Assembly (NCBI RefSeq): GCF_006335145.1
Contig: NZ_VDMN01000001.1
Location: 1,240,001-1,304,000 of the forward strand
Reading direction: 5' to 3'
From: Aliirhizobium smilacinae
GTDB taxonomy: Bacteria; Pseudomonadota; Alphaproteobacteria; Rhizobiales; Rhizobiaceae
Length of the DNA stretch: 64,000 nt
Of the stretch, positions 26,160 to 34,740 are shown one piece after another (position 1 is the first letter of the stretch; the number at the start of each line of letters is the position of its first letter). The notes under the pieces were generated by a model that did not search any database, had not been told where the DNA came from, and saw nothing but the letters and a program-made list of their open reading frames with translations. Made by a program: the position numbers and the translations under genes.

Positions 26160-27248
26160 ATGCGTATCATGCATCTTCTCAACCATACCTATCGACTGAA
26201 CGGACATGTGCATGCGGCAGTCGATCTGGCGTGCGAACAAAGAAGGCTCGGTCATGATGTGTGTATCGCCAGCGGTGGCGGCGACTTCGACCAGTTACTG
26301 GAAAGCAACCATGTAGCGACGCGCATTGTCGATCACGAACGGCGGGCATTGACAGTTGTCCGGTCAGTATTGGCGTTAAGACGGCATGTTAGGGAATGGA
26401 AGCCCGACGTCGTTCACGCGCATATGATGACGAGCGCCGTGATCGCCTATCCGGTCTGCAAGCTGTCCGGCATTCCTCTCGTGACGACCGTTCACAACGA
26501 ATTCGAGAAAAGCGCCATTCTGATGGGGCTTGGCACCCGCGTGATTGCGGTCAGCGAATCCGTCAGCCGCTCGATGCAGCAAAGGGGCATTTCGGCGAAA
26601 AAGCTGCATGTCGTGCTGAACGGGACGATCGGAACGGCGCGCTTTGCGAACAGAGAGGCGGTGGCCGCAGACCTTTCGCATCCGAACATCGTTTTCGTCG
26701 GCGGCCTGCATCCGCGCAAGGGCGTTATCGATCTTATCCAGGCTTTCAAGACGGTTTACGCCACCTATCCGGCGGCGAGACTTTTCATCATCGGCAGCGG
26801 TCCGATGGAGAACGAATACCGGGAACTCGCCAGACAGACCGGCTACGGCGATGCAATCACCTTTCTCGGCGCAGTCGCGGATCCCTATCCCTATATGCTG
26901 GCAGCAGACATATTCGTCCTGCCCTCGCTTGCCGATCCGGCCCCCCTGGTCATTTCCGAGGCGCGCGAAGCACGCTGCGCCGTCATCGGAACCACGGTCG
27001 ACGGCATCCCGCAGCTGCTGGAATTCGGCGAAGCCGGAATGCTGGTTCCTCCGGCCGCGCCCGACATGCTGGCCACGGCCCTCGCCGAGCTTCTGGCCGA
27101 CCCGGCCAATCTTCTCGCCTGGCAGGAAAAAAGCCAGCTCCGTATCGATAATCTGACGATCGAGCGTGTTGCTCTCGAAACGACTGCCGTCTATCGATCC
27201 GCCATGACAAAGCCGAAGCTTGTTGTCGCCGCCAGTCTGCCAACCTGA
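26160..27248 (+). CDS. Family 4 glycosyltransferase
   Basis: 362-aa GT-B enzyme. N-terminal MRIMHLLNHTYRLNGH, domain-2 block VFVGGLHPRKGVIDL and the nucleotide-sugar loop LADPAPLVISEA are clear. The first acidic residue of the EX7E motif is Asp here (D-x7-E), a small departure from the consensus. It starts 17 bases after the mutase-like flavoprotein and is likely co-transcribed, suggesting that it transfers the sugar that enzyme makes. Confidence 0.87.
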   Translation: MRIMHLLNHTYRLNGHVHAAVDLACEQRRLGHDVCIASGGGDFDQLLESNHVATRIVDHERRALTVVRSVLALRRHVREWKPDVVHAHMMTSAVIAYPVCKLSGIPLVTTVHNEFEKSAILMGLGTRVIAVSESVSRSMQQRGISAKKLHVVLNGTIGTARFANREAVAADLSHPNIVFVGGLHPRKGVIDLIQAFKTVYATYPAARLFIIGSGPMENEYRELARQTGYGDAITFLGAVADPYPYMLAADIFVLPSLADPAPLVISEAREARCAVIGTTVDGIPQLLEFGEAGMLVPPAAPDMLATALAELLADPANLLAWQEKSQLRIDNLTIERVALETTAVYRSAMTKPKLVVAASLPT

Positions 27249-27648
27249 CGGCCTTCCTTTCAGAAATCATTCAATGCCGTTTTGTGGCGCGGAGACACAT
27301 GGCGCGCCGGGTTTCGCGCGCACAAATCCGTGATAATCCGCTTTCGCGCCAAGAAATACATGCTCAACGCCTGGGTGCCAAATATTTTTTCGGCATAAAA
27401 TCCCACCGAAATACACCCCTAGGTAGATAATTAAGTTATTGATTCGTTAAACCAATATTTTTCCTTTGGCCCGGAACAATCGTATTTCCGTACGGCCATG
27501 GTTAAGCTTAAAGCAATAAATAGTATTGAGCTTATTCACTTTGTAAAAATTTCATTTAACATAACGTCGTAAATAAACGGTAAATAAACTCAGGCGCAGA
27601 TCCACACCGTAAACATAGTTTGAATCTATAGTATTGAGGCTAGATTCG
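27249..27648. other. AT-rich intergenic region upstream of the FemAB-like gene
   Basis: 400 bases with no credible gene, AT-rich from about 27350 on. It holds two tandem copies of GTAAATAAAC (27569-27578 and 27580-27589), 11 bases apart, and several TTAA tetrads. Likely a regulated promoter region. Confidence 0.6.
27569..27589. promoter_or_regulatory. Tandem GTAAATAAAC direct repeats
   Basis: Two identical decamers with an 11-base period, one helical turn, ~60-80 bases before the FemAB-like start. This geometry suits two regulator monomers on the same DNA face. The regulator is unknown. Confidence 0.4.
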
Positions 27649-28641
27649 ATGATCACGCGTACCAAGAGTATTAATCAGCAGAGTCAACTAAAGGCTGCTG
27701 CAGAAACAGCTTTCGATCGACTGACGCCAACAATATTTCACGAGCAGTGGTGGCTGCAGGCCGCCACCGGTGGGCGGGTCGATTTCGTCGAAGTTACCGA
27801 GGGCGGACGAACGGTGGGACGCCTTCCGTATATGGTGAATTCCCGATACGGGCTGGCGAGCAGCAACATGCCGACGCTGACGCATTTTCTCGGACCCGGC
27901 ATCGATGACGGCGGCGGCAGCGAAGCTAATCGCTATGTCAAACGTCACTCGATCACTCAGGAACTCATCCGCAAGCTTCCGTCGCTGTCATCCTTCCGCC
28001 AGAAGATGCATCGCGGCGTCTGCGACGCCCTGCCTTTCCAGGCGCAAGGATATAATGTCCAGGTCCAGTTCACCTTCGAGATCGAACCATACCCGGAAGC
28101 CGTGATCTGGAAGGCGATGCGCGACAAGACACGTAATGTCATTCGTCGCGCCGCCGAAAATTTCGATGTCTACGAAAGTTCCGACCCGGAAGCCTTCTTC
28201 CATCTTTCGGCGGTCCATCTCGAACAGCGGAATTTGAGGGCCAATATCGATTTCACAACTTGCAAGGAGATCGCGATCCAGGCGGTGAACCGCGGGCGCG
28301 GCCATATCTGGGTTGCGCGTGAGAGTGCAACCGGCGAACCGAAGGCAGCCATTTTCTGCGTCTTCGACAACAGTACCTATTATTACCTGATGTCGACCCG
28401 CGCGCCGGATGCCGGCAATGGCGTCGTGCCACTATTGCTCTGGAACGCGATCCAGTCAGCCTCGGCGATGGGATACGTCTTTGACTTCGACGGGATCGTC
28501 AATGCCGGCTCGATCCTGCTGTTTTCCGGCTTCGGCGGCAAGACATCCCCGCGCTACATCGTCACCAAAGCCAGCATGCCTTACCGCGTACTGCGACAGC
28601 TCCGCCGGATGGATACTTCGGTCCACAACGCATTTTGTTGA
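27649..28641 (+). CDS. FemAB/GNAT-like acyltransferase
   Basis: 330 aa. The MRDKTRNVIRRAAENF block (~165) and the C-terminal YYLMSTRAPDAGNG / DFDGIVNAGSILLFSGFGG segments follow the BioF2-like / FemAB-like acetyltransferase pattern (Acetyltransf_6). In polysaccharide loci such proteins are thought to acylate or aminoacylate sugars. ATG at 27649 has GAGG nine bases upstream and is preferred to the in-frame TTG at 27634. It is the last gene of the locus before tRNA-Gln and seems to have its own promoter region. Confidence 0.75.
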   Translation: MITRTKSINQQSQLKAAAETAFDRLTPTIFHEQWWLQAATGGRVDFVEVTEGGRTVGRLPYMVNSRYGLASSNMPTLTHFLGPGIDDGGGSEANRYVKRHSITQELIRKLPSLSSFRQKMHRGVCDALPFQAQGYNVQVQFTFEIEPYPEAVIWKAMRDKTRNVIRRAAENFDVYESSDPEAFFHLSAVHLEQRNLRANIDFTTCKEIAIQAVNRGRGHIWVARESATGEPKAAIFCVFDNSTYYYLMSTRAPDAGNGVVPLLLWNAIQSASAMGYVFDFDGIVNAGSILLFSGFGGKTSPRYIVTKASMPYRVLRQLRRMDTSVHNAFC

Positions 28642-28705
28642 GGACAGATCGCTGAGCGGCTGAACATCTTACGAAATGATAACACGACCGCCTGATAGCG
28701 GATCG

Positions 28706-28780
28706 TGGCTGGGGCGCCAGGATTCGAACCTGGGAATGCCGGTACCAAAAACCGGTGCCTTACCGCTTGGCGACGCCCCA
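28706..28780 (-). tRNA. tRNA-Gln (TTG anticodon)
   Basis: 75 nt including an encoded CCA. Acceptor arms TGGGGCG / CGCCCCA, T-loop GGTTCGAATCC, and anticodon loop TTTTGGT between CCGGT and ACCGG give anticodon TTG, reading CAA. All four stems pair. It lies between the polysaccharide locus and core genes, with its 3' end pointing at the locus. Confidence 0.95.
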
Positions 28781-28908
28781 ACGCGTCCATGACGGCACAA
28801 AAGCCGCACAGCAGGCGCTTCCTCTAGCAAAGCTTTATCTCGCCCTCAACGGCTATCTTCGTTCGCCCGCCTATTTTCCTTGCGATAGTTTTTGGAATAA
28901 AGCGGGGA

Positions 28909-29853
28909 ATGACAAAGAAAACGACTGGCAAGACGCAGGGTATGGCAAGCGACATCGATTTCGACACCGAATTCTCTCCGGCTTACGGCACTGCCGTTGC
29001 GATCGCAGACGGTGTTGAGAGACTGACGGTCAACAACCCCTCGCCTTTCACCTTCCACGGCACCAACAGCTATATCGTCGGAAACTCCTCGGTTGCCGTC
29101 ATCGACCCCGGCCCTGAAAACGAGGCGCATTTCGATGCACTGATGAAGGTTCTCGATGGCCGGACGGTCAGCCACATCTTCGTCAGTCATACGCATCGGG
29201 ATCATTCGCCGCTTGCAAAGCGGCTGAAGGATGCGACAGGCGCGCTGACGGTTGCCGAAGGCCCGCACCGCGCATCGCGACCGCTGCATGAGGGCGAGAT
29301 CAATCCGTTTTCCGAAAGCGCCGATACGGATTTCCGCCCGGATATCGCGATTGCCGACGGACAGGCGATCGAGGGCGACGGCTGGACACTTTCGGCCATT
29401 CATACGCCCGGCCATACGGCGAACCACTCGGCTTTCGCGCTCGACGGCACCGGCATCGTGTTTTCGGCCGATCACGTGATGGCATGGGCAACCACTATCG
29501 TTGCGCCGCCGGATGGATCGATGGCGGATTTCATGGCCTCGATCGAAAAACTTCTGGCCCGTACCGACCGGATCTATTTTCCCGGCCACGGTGGCCCGGT
29601 GCGCGAGCCCGCCTCGTTCCTGCGGGGCTTGCGGATGCACAGGCGCATGCGGGAACGGGCCGTGATGGAACGTATTCGTGCCGGCGACCGGCTGATCGCC
29701 GATATGGTCAAGGCCATCTACGTGAAGACCGATCCCAGGCTGCATGGCGCGGCAGCGCTTTCGGTTCTCGCCCATATCGAGGACCTGCTGGAGAAAGGAC
29801 GGGTGACGACAGACGGTCCTCCGTCCCTGCTCGGCTCCTACCGTCCGGCCTGA
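28909..29853 (+). CDS. MBL-fold metallo-hydrolase (LACTB2-like)
   Basis: 314-aa zinc hydrolase of the metallo-beta-lactamase fold. Metal motif SHTHRDHSP (HxHxDH) near residue 89, then HTPGHTANH and SADHVMAW with further ligands, and FPGHGGP near the C-terminal third. A C-terminal winged-helix-like tail (~245-314) is typical of the LACTB2 subgroup. Substrate unknown. It is divergent from tRNA-Gln and convergent with the DUF1499 gene 9 bases away. Confidence 0.85.
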   Translation: MTKKTTGKTQGMASDIDFDTEFSPAYGTAVAIADGVERLTVNNPSPFTFHGTNSYIVGNSSVAVIDPGPENEAHFDALMKVLDGRTVSHIFVSHTHRDHSPLAKRLKDATGALTVAEGPHRASRPLHEGEINPFSESADTDFRPDIAIADGQAIEGDGWTLSAIHTPGHTANHSAFALDGTGIVFSADHVMAWATTIVAPPDGSMADFMASIEKLLARTDRIYFPGHGGPVREPASFLRGLRMHRRMRERAVMERIRAGDRLIADMVKAIYVKTDPRLHGAAALSVLAHIEDLLEKGRVTTDGPPSLLGSYRPA

Positions 29854-29862
29854 GCGGGTAAT

Positions 29863-30756
29863 TTAGCCGCCGGCCAGCCCGAGCAGTTCGGTATCTAGCC
29901 GATCGAGGAAATCCTCGGCGATTTCGGCGCCGAAACCGAGGTCGTGCGGCCCGTAACGGGAAACGACGCGGATATCGACGAATGTCGTTTCGGCATCCTC
30001 ACGCAACCGGATCACCACGTCGAAGCGCAATCCGGCGATGAGGGTACGTGTCGCGCCCTGCAGTACAACCTCGGTCGGATTGCCGACAGCGGCATCGAGG
30101 GATGGTTCCGGCCGCGGCATTGGAACGGGTGCAATGTCCGGAACGGGGGCCTGGTCATCCTTGGGGGCGCTCCGTTCGGTCAGATCAGGCTCGACCAGCG
30201 AAAGGCCTTCGGTCTTGGCGATCGCAATCCTGGCCGACAGGGATGCCTTGCGGACGCCATCATAAACGCGGTCGAGCGCGCCTTCGTATCGTCTGCCGAT
30301 CAGCCCCGGATAAGCGGCGAATTGGGCACGCCGTTCGCCGGCTGCCGGCGCCGGGGGTCTCGGAAGCCAACGCTGGGCAAAATGCGGCTCGGAGATGAAA
30401 GCCGGCGGATCTGTCAGATCGGTCGAGATGTCGTAGATCGCCGGTGCCGTGTAATATTGCATCGCGCCGTAAACGACGGTGCCGAGCGGCAGCGCCGCAT
30501 AGATCAGCCCCTTCGTGGCCGCGATGCCGCCATCCGCCCCGACCTGCCACAGACGGACAATGCCGATCAGCGAAAGCGGCAGGGATACGGCGGCGATGGC
30601 TGCGGAGAGAAACAGCAGCGCCAGGAAATCCGGCTCGATCAGCGGACCAAAGCGGTGGGCAAGCACCACGAGCAGAAACAGAAGCAATGCCGACAAAGCC
30701 AGCCGCCGGCCGAGATAGGCGGAATGGGATACGGGCCGGACGAAACGGACTGTCAT
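29863..30756 (-). CDS. DUF1499 domain membrane protein
   Basis: 297 aa. Three hydrophobic segments in the first ~105 residues (around 20-35, 42-65 and 80-100), then a soluble DUF1499 domain beginning at DISTDLTDPPAF and ending with VDIRVVSRYGPHDLGFGAEIAEDFL. A proline-rich insert (~205-230) separates two halves of the domain. The ATG at 30756 is preferred over a TTG at 30768. Function unknown; common in rhizobia. Confidence 0.82.
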   Translation of the reverse strand: MTVRFVRPVSHSAYLGRRLALSALLLFLLVVLAHRFGPLIEPDFLALLFLSAAIAAVSLPLSLIGIVRLWQVGADGGIAATKGLIYAALPLGTVVYGAMQYYTAPAIYDISTDLTDPPAFISEPHFAQRWLPRPPAPAAGERRAQFAAYPGLIGRRYEGALDRVYDGVRKASLSARIAIAKTEGLSLVEPDLTERSAPKDDQAPVPDIAPVPMPRPEPSLDAAVGNPTEVVLQGATRTLIAGLRFDVVIRLREDAETTFVDIRVVSRYGPHDLGFGAEIAEDFLDRLDTELLGLAGG

Positions 30757-30963
30757 TTTGCGGCGCAAGCTCCGGGCGAAACAATCATGACTGTGTAGGA
30801 CAGGTGTTGAAGAAATGGAATCTCAAAGCGGCGCAGGCCTCCTCCACGGCTGCGTACAACCCGTTTTTCCACCTCGATTTTTCGTGATGCCCCGCGCATT
30901 TTCGCGACGAATGCTCTACATAGCTGTTCGCGGCTCTCGCGCGCGATCTGATGGAGCATGACC

Positions 30964-31233
30964 ATGCGTCTTCACCGAATTCTCATTCCCTCGGCACTGC
31001 TGCTGTTGCTGGCCTCGTGCCAGACATTAACGCCGGAGGAGAGACGAGCGGCCGACGAGAGAACCTGCATGGGTTACGGCTTCCGCACCAAGACCGATGC
31101 GATGGCGCGATGCCTGCTCGATATCGAACTCGACCGGCGCGCACAAAGCCGTTCGATGATGGAGCGCAGTGACTCGATGTTCTGGCGCCCACCGATCGTG
31201 GTGGAGCGGCGGGTGATCGTTCATCGGCGGTGA
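30964..31233 (+). CDS. Small lipoprotein
   Basis: 89 aa. Signal peptide with lipobox LLASC, so Cys becomes the lipidated N-terminus of a ~70-residue protein. The mature part has two further Cys (TCMGYGF, ARCLLD) and a basic end (VVERRVIVHRR). Start at 30964 is chosen because GGAG lies 7 bases upstream; the ATG at 30958 is too close to it. No known family recognised, though the TCxxYGF...AxC pattern recurs in small rhizobial lipoproteins. Confidence 0.72.
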   Translation: MRLHRILIPSALLLLLASCQTLTPEERRAADERTCMGYGFRTKTDAMARCLLDIELDRRAQSRSMMERSDSMFWRPPIVVERRVIVHRR

Positions 31234-31239
31234 TTGCCG

Positions 31240-31599
31240 CTACTGACGATACTGCAGCTCGATCCTGATTCCTTCAGGGCCGTAGACAAATATCTGGCCG
31301 ATGCCCGCGCCGGGTATCTGATCGTGTTCGATCCGGAAGCCTGTTGCGGTCGCTCGTTTGATCGCGTCGTCACGGTCGAAAAATGCGAAGGCGGCGTGGT
31401 TGAGCATTCCCTGCGGGAAATCGTTTTGGCGCTCCACGATATTGAGATGGATTGCCGGGTGACCATCGAGATAAAGCCAGTGGCCGGGCATCTCGAAGGG
31501 CGGTCGTTACCCCTCCTCCACTCCGAGAAGCGTCTTCAGGAAATCGATCATCGCTTTCGCATCACGGGCATGGATATTGACATGATCCAGACGTGGCAT
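31240..31599 (-). pseudogene. VOC/glyoxalase-family pseudogene (in-frame stop)
   Basis: A ~118-residue VOC-family protein is readable in one frame from ATG 31599 (AGAGG upstream) to 31240, but codon 31 (31509-31507) is TAA. Before it: MPRLDHVNIHARDAKAMIDF and LKTLLGVEEG; after it: RPPFEMPGHWLYLDG, continuing to GIRIELQYRQ. From memory of relatives the position is usually an aromatic (Tyr), so a single TAC/TAT to TAA change would explain it. A shorter protein from the internal ATG at 31491 (83 aa) would lack the first metal ligand strand. A base-calling error is the alternative. Confidence 0.72.
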
Positions 31600-31688
31600 C
31601 GGCCTCTCCCACGGTTTTCCGCCAAGGGGAGCACAATAGCATGACGCGATCAGTCAGAGCATCTGACCTGGTGGTCACAAAGCGGCCG

Positions 31689-34361
31689 TCAGGCGTTGCG
31701 CTTGGCGATCGCGGCCTGCGCTGCCGCCAGCCGTGCTACCGGCACGCGGAAGGGCGAGCAGGAAACGTAGTCGAGATCGGCATTTTCGCAGAAATGGATC
31801 GATGCCGGATCGCCGCCATGTTCGCCGCAGATGCCCATCTTGAGATCCGGCTTGGTCTTGCGTCCGCGCTCCGCCGCTATCTGGATCAGTTCGCCGACAC
31901 CGTCGAAATCCAGCGAGACGAAGGGATCGTGTTCGATGATCCCCTTTCTCTGATAGGTCGGGATGAAGGTGGCGGCGTCGTCACGGGAAATGCCGAAGGT
32001 GGTCTGTGTCAGATCGTTGGTGCCGAAAGAGAAAAACTCGGCGGTTTCGGCAATCACATGGGCGCGGATCGCGGCACGCGGCAACTCGATCATGGTGCCG
32101 GTCAGATAACCGATCTTCACATCGGTCTCGCCGAATACCTCAACCGCAACGGCATCGATCACGCCCTTGACGTAGTCGAGTTCGGCCCGGAGGCTGACCA
32201 GAGGCACGAGGATTTCGAGCTCGACCGGCTCGCCGGTCTCCCTGGCAGCTTCGGCTGCAGCTTCGAAGATGGCGCGCGCCTGCATCTCGGCAATCTCGGG
32301 ATAAGAGATCGCCAGGCGACAGCCGCGGTGGCCGAGCATCGGGTTAAATTCGTGGATTGCGTCGATACGGCGGGCGAGAAAGGCTGGCGGCATGCCCATG
32401 GCACGGGCGACGTCGTCGATTTCTGCTTCGGTCTTCGGCAGGAATTCATGCAGCGGCGGATCGAGAAGGCGGATCGTTACCGGCAGGCCGTGCATGATGG
32501 TGAAAAGCTCGGTGAAATCCGATCGCTGCAGCGGCAGAAGTTTTTCCAGCGCTGCACGCCGGGCCGTCTCGTCCTCGGCAAGGATCATCTCGCGCATCGC
32601 AAGGATGCGCTCGCCCTCGAAGAACATGTGCTCGGTACGACAAAGACCGATGCCTTCTGCACCGAAAGAACGGGCCGAACGGGCATCCTGCGGCGTATCG
32701 GCATTGGTTCGAACCTGCATACGACGCGCCTTGTCCGCCCAGGTCATCAGCTTGCCGAAATCGCCGGACAGTTCCGGCTGCTGCATGGCGACACTGCCCT
32801 TGAGGATCTGGCCGGAGGAACCGTCTATGGTGACGATGTCGCCCTTCTTGAGCGTGACGCCGCCGACACCGGTCAGAAGCTCGTTGCGCAGGTCGACACG
32901 CATCGAGCCTGCGCCAACGACGCAAGGGATGCCCATGCCGCGGGCAACGACCGCCGCATGGCTTGTCATGCCGCCGCGTGTCGTCAATATCGCTTCCGCG
33001 GCGTGCATGCCGTGGATGTCTTCCGGGCTGGTTTCGATGCGGACAAGAATGACGCGACGCCCTTCGGCTTCCGCGTCGACGGCCTGTTCGGCGGTGAAGA
33101 CGATCTCGCCGGTTGCGGCACCCGGCGAAGCGGGAAGACCCGAACCGATCTGGTGTCGCTCGACGCGCGGATCGATGGTCGGGTGCAGCAGCTGATCAAG
33201 TGACGGCGGGTCGATGCGACAGACCGCCTGTTCTTCGGTAATCAGGCCTTCCTCAACCATATCGACGGCAACCCGCATGGCAGCCTTCGTCGTCCGCTTG
33301 CCGTTTCGCGTCTGGAGCATCCAGAGCTTGCCGCGCTCGACGGTGAACTCGACGTCCTGCAGGTCCTGATAATGTCGCTCAAGACGTTCGCAGATTTCGC
33401 GAAATTCCTGAAACGTCTCCGGCATCAGCTTTTCCATCGACGGCTTTTCGGAGCCGGATGCAAGCCTGCCTTCCTCGGTGATCGACTGCGGTGTGCGGAT
33501 GCCGGCGACGACATCTTCCCCTTGCGCATTGGCGAGAAACTCGCCGTAAAGCGCCTTTTCACCGGTGGACGGATTGCGGGTGAAGGCAACGCCGGTGGCC
33601 GAGGTGGAACCGAGATTGCCGAACACCATGGCCTGGACGTTGACCGCCGTGCCCCAGGTTTCAGGAATACGATGGAGGGTGCGATAGGTGACGGCGCGGG
33701 CATTGTGCCAGCTGGAAAACACGGCGGCTATCGCCTTCCAGAGCTGCACATGCGGATCCTGCGGGAAACTTTCGTCCAGTTCATCTTCGATCAGGCGCTT
33801 GTACAGATCCACGACATGCTGCCATTCGACGGCGGAAAGATCGGTGTCGTTCTGGCGGCCGAGGCGGCCTTTCTCGTCTTCGAGAACCTCCTCGAAGATT
33901 TCATTGTCGAGACCCATGACGACATCGGCATACATCTGGATGAAGCGGCGATAGCTGTCCCAGGCAAAACGGGCGTCGCCGGCATCATGACCCAGCGCCT
34001 GCACCGTCTCGTCATTAAGGCCGAGATTGAGGACCGTATCCAGCATGCCGGGCATGGAGGCGCGCGATCCCGAACGGACGGAAAGAAGCAGCGGGCTCTC
34101 GCTGCCGCCGAAAATGCGGCCGGTTTCTTGTTCGACCGCTTTCAGCCCGGCCAGGACATCGGCCTTCAGGTCGTCGCAGAGTTTTCGATCATTGCGGAAA
34201 AATTCTTCGCAGCAGTCACAGGTGATGGTCAGCCCCGGAGGCACAGGCAGGCCAAGGCTTGCCATCTCGGCAAGATGCGCTCCTTTGCCGCCCAACAACG
34301 CGACATCCACCGCACCGCCATCGGCCTTTCCGCCGCCGAACCAGTAAACCCGTTTTGCCAT
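31689..34361 (-). CDS. ppdK: Pyruvate, phosphate dikinase
   Basis: Interconverts pyruvate + ATP + Pi and phosphoenolpyruvate + AMP + PPi. 890 aa, normal for the bacterial enzyme. N-terminal ATP-grasp domain begins VYWFGGG...LLGGKGAHLAEM; central phospho-histidine domain has GGMTSHAAVVARGMG with the catalytic His; C-terminal PEP domain has GIGLCRTEHMF and CGEHGGDPASI with the catalytic Cys. ATG 34361 follows GGGGAGG closely and is preferred to 34379. Monocistronic by layout. Confidence 0.96.
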   Translation of the reverse strand: MAKRVYWFGGGKADGGAVDVALLGGKGAHLAEMASLGLPVPPGLTITCDCCEEFFRNDRKLCDDLKADVLAGLKAVEQETGRIFGGSESPLLLSVRSGSRASMPGMLDTVLNLGLNDETVQALGHDAGDARFAWDSYRRFIQMYADVVMGLDNEIFEEVLEDEKGRLGRQNDTDLSAVEWQHVVDLYKRLIEDELDESFPQDPHVQLWKAIAAVFSSWHNARAVTYRTLHRIPETWGTAVNVQAMVFGNLGSTSATGVAFTRNPSTGEKALYGEFLANAQGEDVVAGIRTPQSITEEGRLASGSEKPSMEKLMPETFQEFREICERLERHYQDLQDVEFTVERGKLWMLQTRNGKRTTKAAMRVAVDMVEEGLITEEQAVCRIDPPSLDQLLHPTIDPRVERHQIGSGLPASPGAATGEIVFTAEQAVDAEAEGRRVILVRIETSPEDIHGMHAAEAILTTRGGMTSHAAVVARGMGIPCVVGAGSMRVDLRNELLTGVGGVTLKKGDIVTIDGSSGQILKGSVAMQQPELSGDFGKLMTWADKARRMQVRTNADTPQDARSARSFGAEGIGLCRTEHMFFEGERILAMREMILAEDETARRAALEKLLPLQRSDFTELFTIMHGLPVTIRLLDPPLHEFLPKTEAEIDDVARAMGMPPAFLARRIDAIHEFNPMLGHRGCRLAISYPEIAEMQARAIFEAAAEAARETGEPVELEILVPLVSLRAELDYVKGVIDAVAVEVFGETDVKIGYLTGTMIELPRAAIRAHVIAETAEFFSFGTNDLTQTTFGISRDDAATFIPTYQRKGIIEHDPFVSLDFDGVGELIQIAAERGRKTKPDLKMGICGEHGGDPASIHFCENADLDYVSCSPFRVPVARLAAAQAAIAKRNA

Positions 34362-34740
34362 TCCTGCCTCCCCGCTCATTGTTCCCCGAAATTCAGAGCT
34401 TTTGCAACAGCTTGGGAAATCATGACGGCAGGATTATGTGCGCTGCAGCATTAAGCAACAGGCAATTTGGCGCAATTTGCGGGAGAGCCGGATGTTGGAG
34501 ATAAAAGCTTTGCGGGGCCGGATCACACTCGGCCCCGCAAAGCCTTCCGCGTAGGACAGGAGACCCACGCGGGGGGTACATATTCGCCGAAATGGCCTTT
34601 GCGCCCAAAAGACGCCCCCCAGCCCCCGCCGAATCCGTAATTCTGCATAGCCGTATACCACATCGGGCGCATCCCCTATATGGGTGAAACAACGTAGATG
34701 TGACTACAATCAATTATGGCGCGGAAAACTGTCGCTTTTT
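34362..34740. other. Intergenic region between smc and ppdK
   Basis: About 380 bases. It holds the smc terminator (34507-34543), a GC-rich potentially folded block at 34546-34620, and the ppdK promoter area below 34500. Open frames here have no family features. Confidence 0.6.
34507..34543 (-). terminator. Rho-independent terminator of smc
   Basis: Perfect 14-bp stem (GCTTTGCGGGGCCG paired with its complement, 9-base loop). On the minus strand it is followed directly by TTTTAT, and it lies ~200 bases downstream of the smc stop. Stem strength and T-run make this a confident terminator for minus-strand transcription. Confidence 0.85.

Noticed and set aside
24851..26182. Long minus-strand frame over the mutase-like gene
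   Set aside because: The + strand product has an FAD motif and family blocks; this one has none.
31593..33203. 536-codon frame antisense to ppdK
   Set aside because: Shadow of a clearly identified enzyme gene.
34434..34713. Short minus-strand frames between smc and ppdK
   Set aside because: They run through the strong terminator hairpin and show no family pattern; more likely non-coding.
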